A DNA stretch of 12,322 bases from positions 1 through 12,322 of the forward strand of contig JAJZVE010000066.1 of NCBI GenBank assembly GCA_021845835.1. The letters are read 5' to 3'. Positions within the stretch are counted from its first letter, which is position 1. Every line of letters begins with the position of its first letter. The notes below the pieces were generated by a model. The model worked only from the letters and a program-made list of their open reading frames with translations, was not told where the DNA came from and searched no databases. The DNA comes from Pseudomonadota bacterium. Its GTDB lineage: Bacteria; Pseudomonadota; Alphaproteobacteria; Acetobacterales; Acetobacteraceae. Shown here in pieces: positions 8,877 through 12,322 of the stretch. A program made the position numbers and the translations under genes.

Positions 8877-9875
8877 ATGCCGCCGCAAATCGATCTGCGC
8901 CGCTTCGTCCGCCGCGACGCCAACCTGCTGCAACTGCTGGCGCTGACGGCGTTGATTTTCGTGCTGATGAGCGTGCTCAATCCGGAGAAATTCCTCCGCC
9001 CCTACAACTTCGAGTCGATGACCTTCGTCGCGCCGGAGCTGGGGCTGCTGTCGATCGCGATGATGCTGGCGATGCTGACCGGCGGCATCGATCTTTCCGT
9101 GATCGGCATCGCCAATCTGTCCGGCATCGTTGCCGGGCTGTTCTTCCACCTCGTCGGCGGCGTGCGCGGGCCGGCGCTGATGCACCTGCCGCTCGCGACC
9201 GTCGCCGGCGGCGTCGCCATCGCGCTGGCGACCGGGCTGGCCGCCGGGGGGCTGAACGGCCTGCTGATCGCGCGACTCGGCATCACGCCGATCCTCGCGA
9301 CCATCGGCAGCGGGCAGGTGTTCGTCGGGCTGGCGCTGGTGCTGACCGGCGGCCCGGCGATCGTCGGCTTTCCGGCGCTGTGGGATGCGATCGGCAACGC
9401 GGCGCTGTTCGGCGTGGCATTGCCGCTGCTGCTGTTCCTGCTGGTCGCGGCGCTGGTTGCGCTGGTGCTGACGCGCACGCCGCTCGGCATCGACCTGTTC
9501 CTGATCGGTACCAGCGCCAGGGCCGCCGCATTCGCGGGCGTCCGCCTCGGCCGTGCGATCTTCCTGTCCTACGTCGCGACCGGCGCACTGGCGAGCCTTG
9601 CCGGCGTCCTGCTGTCGGCGCGCACCAACGCGGCGAAATCGGACTACGGCACGTCCTATCTGCTGCAGGCGGTGCTGATCGCGGTGCTGGGCGGCACCAA
9701 TCCGGCCGGCGGGCGGGCGACGGTGCTCGGCGTCGCCATCGCGCTGGCGGCGCTGATGCTGCTGTCAAGCGGCTTCCAGCTCATGCGCTTCAGCAATTTC
9801 CTGGTGGATTTTATCTGGGGTGCGTTCCTGCTGATCGTCATCGCCATCAACGCGCTGCGCAACCGCGTGCGCTGA
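8877..9875 (+). CDS. CUT2 ABC importer permease, second subunit
   Basis: The 332-residue hydrophobic protein is the second BPD_transp_2 permease of the importer. It keeps TGGIDLSV (68-75), ITPILATIGS (136-145, where many relatives have TLGT), the coupling loop GIDLFLIGTSARAAAFAGVR (204-223), and VLGGTNPAGGRATVLG (270-285). The chosen ATG at 8877-8879 has AGGAG at 8862-8866 and lies 17 nt after the first permease stop. The open frame extends much further upstream, but that part is only a shadow of the first permease. The N-terminus before the first membrane helix is basic (DLRRFVRRD) and cytoplasmic by the positive-inside rule. It is the last gene of the importer operon and converges on the fusion gene at 9922. 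Confidence 0.94.
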   Translation: MPPQIDLRRFVRRDANLLQLLALTALIFVLMSVLNPEKFLRPYNFESMTFVAPELGLLSIAMMLAMLTGGIDLSVIGIANLSGIVAGLFFHLVGGVRGPALMHLPLATVAGGVAIALATGLAAGGLNGLLIARLGITPILATIGSGQVFVGLALVLTGGPAIVGFPALWDAIGNAALFGVALPLLLFLLVAALVALVLTRTPLGIDLFLIGTSARAAAFAGVRLGRAIFLSYVATGALASLAGVLLSARTNAAKSDYGTSYLLQAVLIAVLGGTNPAGGRATVLGVAIALAALMLLSSGFQLMRFSNFLVDFIWGAFLLIVIAINALRNRVR

Positions 9876-9921
9876 CCGCCGCTGCGGCCGCACGCGAGCA
9901 ACGTTCATCTGTGGCGGCAGA
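9876..9921. other. Convergent intergenic gap, no clear terminator
   Basis: The 46 nt between the two convergent stop codons hold a perfect 10-bp palindrome TGCGGCCGCA (9883-9892) and a short CCGC/GCGG stem (9877-9888). There is no long stem with a T tract in either direction. Transcripts from the two units may run into each other or end by Rho. Confidence 0.4.
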
Positions 9922-12246
9922 TCACTCCGCCGCCCGCAGTGTCGGCAGATGCGGGCGCGGGCGGGCACGGCGGCGCAGATCCAGCGTCTCCGCCGCCGCC
10001 GCCGCCGCGGTGCGCAGCAACTGCTCGCGTCCCGGCGCGTACTGCACCGGGCCGGGCAGCACCATGCCATGCTCGGCCGCGGCGCGTAGCGCGAAGCCGG
10101 GGTCGGCCAGATGCGGCCGCGCCAGCGCCACCAGATCGGCGCGGCCGGCGGCAAGGATCGTGTTCACCTGGTCGGCAGTGGTGATGCTGCCGACGCACAT
10201 GGTCGCAAGGTTGGCCTCGTTGCGGATCGCATCGGAGAACGGCGTCTGGAACATGCGCCCGTACACCGGCGCCGCCTCCGGCGTGGTCTGGCCGGAGGAC
10301 ACGTCGATCAGGTCGCAGCCGGCCTCGGCGAAAGCGCGCGCGATGGCGACGGACTCCTCGCCGGTGATGCCGCCCTCCTGCCAGTCGGTGGCGGAAATGC
10401 GTACGCTCATCGGCCGCTCCGCCGGCCAGGCGGCGCGCATCGCCGCGAACACCTCCAGCGGGAAGCGCAGCCGGTTGTCGAGGCTGCCGCCGTACTCGTC
10501 GCGGCGCTGGTTGGTCAGCGGCGAGATGAAGCTCGCCAGCAGATAGCCGTGGGCGCAATGCAGCTCCACCATGTCGAAGCCGGCGCGCAGCGCGCGCCGC
10601 GTCGCGGCCACGAAGGCGTCGCGCACGCGGTCCATGTCGGCGCGCGTCAGCGCGCGCGGCACCTGGCTGTCCGGGTAGTACGGCAGCGGCGACGGCGCCT
10701 CGATCGGCCAGGCGCCGGACGGCAGCGGGCGGTCCAGCCCTTCCCACATGAGTTGCGTCGCGCCCTTGCGCCCGGCATGGCCCAGCTGCAGGCAGAATTT
10801 CGTCTGCCCGTTGGCATGCACGAAATCGACGATGCGGCGCCACGCCGCTTCCTGCGTGTCGTTCCAAAGGCCGGTGCAGCCGGGCGTGATGCGCGCATCC
10901 GGCGCGATGTCGGTCATCTCGGTGAACATCAGCCCGGCGCCGCCCTGCGCGCGGCTGCCGTAATGCACCAGATGGAAATCGTTCGGCACGCCGTCCACGG
11001 CCGAGTACATGCACATCGGGCTGACCACGATGCGGTTGCCGAGCGCGAGGCCGCGCAGCGCGAACGGCTGCAGCATCGGCGGCGCGCCCGCCACCGGCGC
11101 CAGCCCGCGCGTCCGCATCTGGGCCGCGAACATCGCGTCCGTCGCGGCGACGAACGCCGGCGCACGCAGGCGCAGATTGTCGTAGGTGATGGATTTCGAG
11201 CGCGTCATCAGCCCGAACGCGAACTGCACCGGGTCCATGTGCCAGAACCGCGCGACATGCTCGAACCACACCAGCGACACGTCCGCGGCGTGCTGCGTCC
11301 GTTCCACCTCGTCGCGCCGCGCATTTGCGAAATCCGCAAGCGCTGCCTGCACGCTCGAATTGCGGCGGCAGCTTTCGTAAAGCGCGATGGCGTCCTCCAT
11401 CGCCAGTTTCGTCCCGGCGCCGACGGAGAAGTGCGCGCTCGCCTTGGCGTCGCCCAGCAGCACTGCGTTGCCCATCACCCAGCGCGCATTGCGGATCATC
11501 GGGAAGCGGCGCCACTGCGAGCGGTTGATGAGCAGGCGGTGCCCGTCGAGGTCGTCCGCGAACACACCTTCCAGGAAGCGCGCCGACTGCGTCTCGTCCA
11601 TCGTATCGAGGCCGGCGCGCGCGAAGGTGGCGGGGTCGGTTTCCAGTACCCAGGTCGAATGCCCAGGCTCGTACTGGTAGGCGTGGGCGATGAAGATGCC
11701 GTGGGGGGTTTCACGGAAGGCAAAGGTGAAGGCGTCGAGCGGTCGGGTCGATCCCATCCAGGCGAAGCGGTTCGGCCGCAGGTCCGCCTCCGGGCGGAAA
11801 TGGTCGCGATGCCGCTCGCGGATCGCGGAATTGATGCCGTCAGCGACCACGATCAGGTCGGCATCGGCAAAATCCTCGAGGCGGGAGAACTCGGTCCCGA
11901 ACCGCAGTGCGACGCCGAGGGCGCGGCAGCGTTCGTGCAGCAGCAGCAGCAGCGTGCGCCGCGCGCAGCCGCAGAATCCATTGCCGCCGATGCGATGGCG
12001 GGTGCCGCGGAAGCGGATTTCGATGTCGTCCCAGTAGGCGAAGGCGCCGGTGATGGCGCGGTAGCTCTCCGCGTCGTAGCGCTCGAACGTCTCCAGCGTC
12101 TGGTCGGAAAACACCACGCCGAAGCCGAACGTGTCGTCCGGCCGGTTGCGCTCGTGGACGGTGATGTCCAGGCGCGGCCAGGTCTGCTTCATCAGGATCG
12201 CGAAATACAGCCCCGCCGGGCCGCCGCCGAGGACCGAGATGCGCAT
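9922..12246 (-). CDS. Bifunctional aryl-CoA monooxygenase/reductase (2-aminobenzoyl-CoA monooxygenase/reductase or salicylyl-CoA 5-hydroxylase type)
   Basis: The 774-residue protein is a natural two-enzyme fusion. Residues 1-380 form an FAD-dependent aromatic hydroxylase related to VioD: a GGGPAG FAD motif (7-12), GFGVVFSD (41-48), [10 protein letters not shown] (183-192), and the second FAD motif [20 protein letters not shown] (263-282). Residues 390-745 form an Old Yellow Enzyme domain: [12 protein letters not shown] (404-415, with the regulatory-type Cys412), QLGHAGRKG (487-495), the substrate-binding pair His563/His566 in ELHCAHGYL, and [18 protein letters not shown] (575-592). Family members use NAD(P)H and O2 to hydroxylate a CoA-activated aromatic; the ene-reductase half then reduces the product. 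This channels 2-aminobenzoate or salicylate into non-classical aerobic degradation. The two substrates cannot be told apart here. The ATG at 12246 has a perfect AGGAGG at 12258-12253. The Ala/Arg-rich tail (745-774) is a non-conserved extension. Confidence 0.93.
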   Translation of the reverse strand: MRISVLGGGPAGLYFAILMKQTWPRLDITVHERNRPDDTFGFGVVFSDQTLETFERYDAESYRAITGAFAYWDDIEIRFRGTRHRIGGNGFCGCARRTLLLLLHERCRALGVALRFGTEFSRLEDFADADLIVVADGINSAIRERHRDHFRPEADLRPNRFAWMGSTRPLDAFTFAFRETPHGIFIAHAYQYEPGHSTWVLETDPATFARAGLDTMDETQSARFLEGVFADDLDGHRLLINRSQWRRFPMIRNARWVMGNAVLLGDAKASAHFSVGAGTKLAMEDAIALYESCRRNSSVQAALADFANARRDEVERTQHAADVSLVWFEHVARFWHMDPVQFAFGLMTRSKSITYDNLRLRAPAFVAATDAMFAAQMRTRGLAPVAGAPPMLQPFALRGLALGNRIVVSPMCMYSAVDGVPNDFHLVHYGSRAQGGAGLMFTEMTDIAPDARITPGCTGLWNDTQEAAWRRIVDFVHANGQTKFCLQLGHAGRKGATQLMWEGLDRPLPSGAWPIEAPSPLPYYPDSQVPRALTRADMDRVRDAFVAATRRALRAGFDMVELHCAHGYLLASFISPLTNQRRDEYGGSLDNRLRFPLEVFAAMRAAWPAERPMSVRISATDWQEGGITGEESVAIARAFAEAGCDLIDVSSGQTTPEAAPVYGRMFQTPFSDAIRNEANLATMCVGSITTADQVNTILAAGRADLVALARPHLADPGFALRAAAEHGMVLPGPVQYAPGREQLLRTAAAAAAETLDLRRRARPRPHLPTLRAAE

Positions 12247-12268
12247 CCGCCGCCTCCTGACCGACGGG

Positions 12269-12288
12269 ATACTTTAGACTTGAAGGAT
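12269..12288. promoter_or_regulatory. Imperfect palindrome upstream of the aryl-CoA monooxygenase/reductase gene
   Basis: The 20-bp element ATACTTTAGACTTGAAGGAT is symmetric at six of ten position pairs, most clearly CTTTA against TGAAG. It is AT-rich in an otherwise very GC-rich region and ends 23 nt before the start codon. Aryl-CoA gene clusters are often controlled by MarR- or TetR-type repressors that bind such sites, so this may be an operator. No regulator gene for it is visible in the window. Confidence 0.35.
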
Positions 12289-12299
12289 TGTCGGCGCAA
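12271..12299 (-). promoter_or_regulatory. Possible promoter of the aryl-CoA monooxygenase/reductase gene
   Basis: On the minus strand, TTGCGC (12299-12294) and TAAAGT (12276-12271) are separated by 17 nt and match three and four of six consensus sigma-70 positions. The -10 falls inside the palindrome at 12269-12288, as expected for repressor control. The match is modest. Confidence 0.25.
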
Positions 12300-12322
12300 T
12301 GGTGGGATGGAGGCCGCCTTGA

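Noticed and set aside
9883..9892. TGCGGCCGCA palindrome as a terminator stem
   Set aside because: A contiguous palindrome has no loop and no T tract follows; it also arises easily in GC-rich DNA.
12299..12322. Short plus-strand frame starting ATG GTG and ending TGA at the right edge
   Set aside because: Only seven codons, no ribosome-binding site and no recognisable role; probably chance.

Overview
The window is about 12.3 kb of very GC-rich, gene-dense DNA with strong codon-position bias, which makes large spurious antisense frames everywhere. Gene content (heterotetrameric sarcosine oxidase, a bifunctional aryl-CoA monooxygenase/ene-reductase, a CUT2 ABC importer with a Tat-exported binding protein, a GcvA-like LysR regulator) fits a soil or rhizosphere alphaproteobacterium, for example a Rhodospirillales/Acetobacteraceae or Hyphomicrobiales-type genome. 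That placement is inferred from gene families and composition; there is no rRNA here to confirm it.

Layout. (1) Positions 1-3000, minus strand: a YcaD-like MFS transporter followed tightly by soxB, soxD and the first 60 codons of soxA. Gaps are 3 and 10 nt and then a 4-nt overlap, so this is one operon running off the left edge. (2) Positions 3001-3068: a 68-bp divergent intergenic region that contains a LysR-type ATC-N9-GAT dyad. (3) Positions 3069-5163, plus strand: an enolase-superfamily (mandelate racemase subgroup) enzyme and a LysR regulator, 13 nt apart. (4) Positions 5268-9875, plus strand: a complete CUT2-type ABC importer (binding protein, double ATPase, two permeases), with a strong hairpin between the binding protein and ATPase genes. 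(5) Positions 9922-12246, minus strand and convergent with the importer: a 774-residue fusion of an FAD aromatic monooxygenase and an Old Yellow Enzyme domain. It has a strong ribosome binding site and an imperfect palindrome in its upstream region at the right edge.

How it may work together. The MFS-soxBDA operon should import and oxidatively demethylate sarcosine or a related N-methyl amino acid, feeding C1 units to tetrahydrofolate. The enolase-family enzyme, LysR regulator and CUT2 importer look like a capture-and-catabolism locus for a polyol, sugar or sugar acid that the sequence does not identify. The LysR-type site between the divergent sox and enolase operons could let one regulator act on both. 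The fusion enzyme belongs to CoA-dependent aerobic degradation of 2-aminobenzoate- or salicylate-type aromatics and looks like a separate unit. No mobile element, CRISPR array, tRNA or rRNA was seen. I found no clear evidence of a wholly new system. The most open questions are the importer's substrate and its link to the enolase enzyme, the one-sided degeneration of the ATPase, and the divergent operator.
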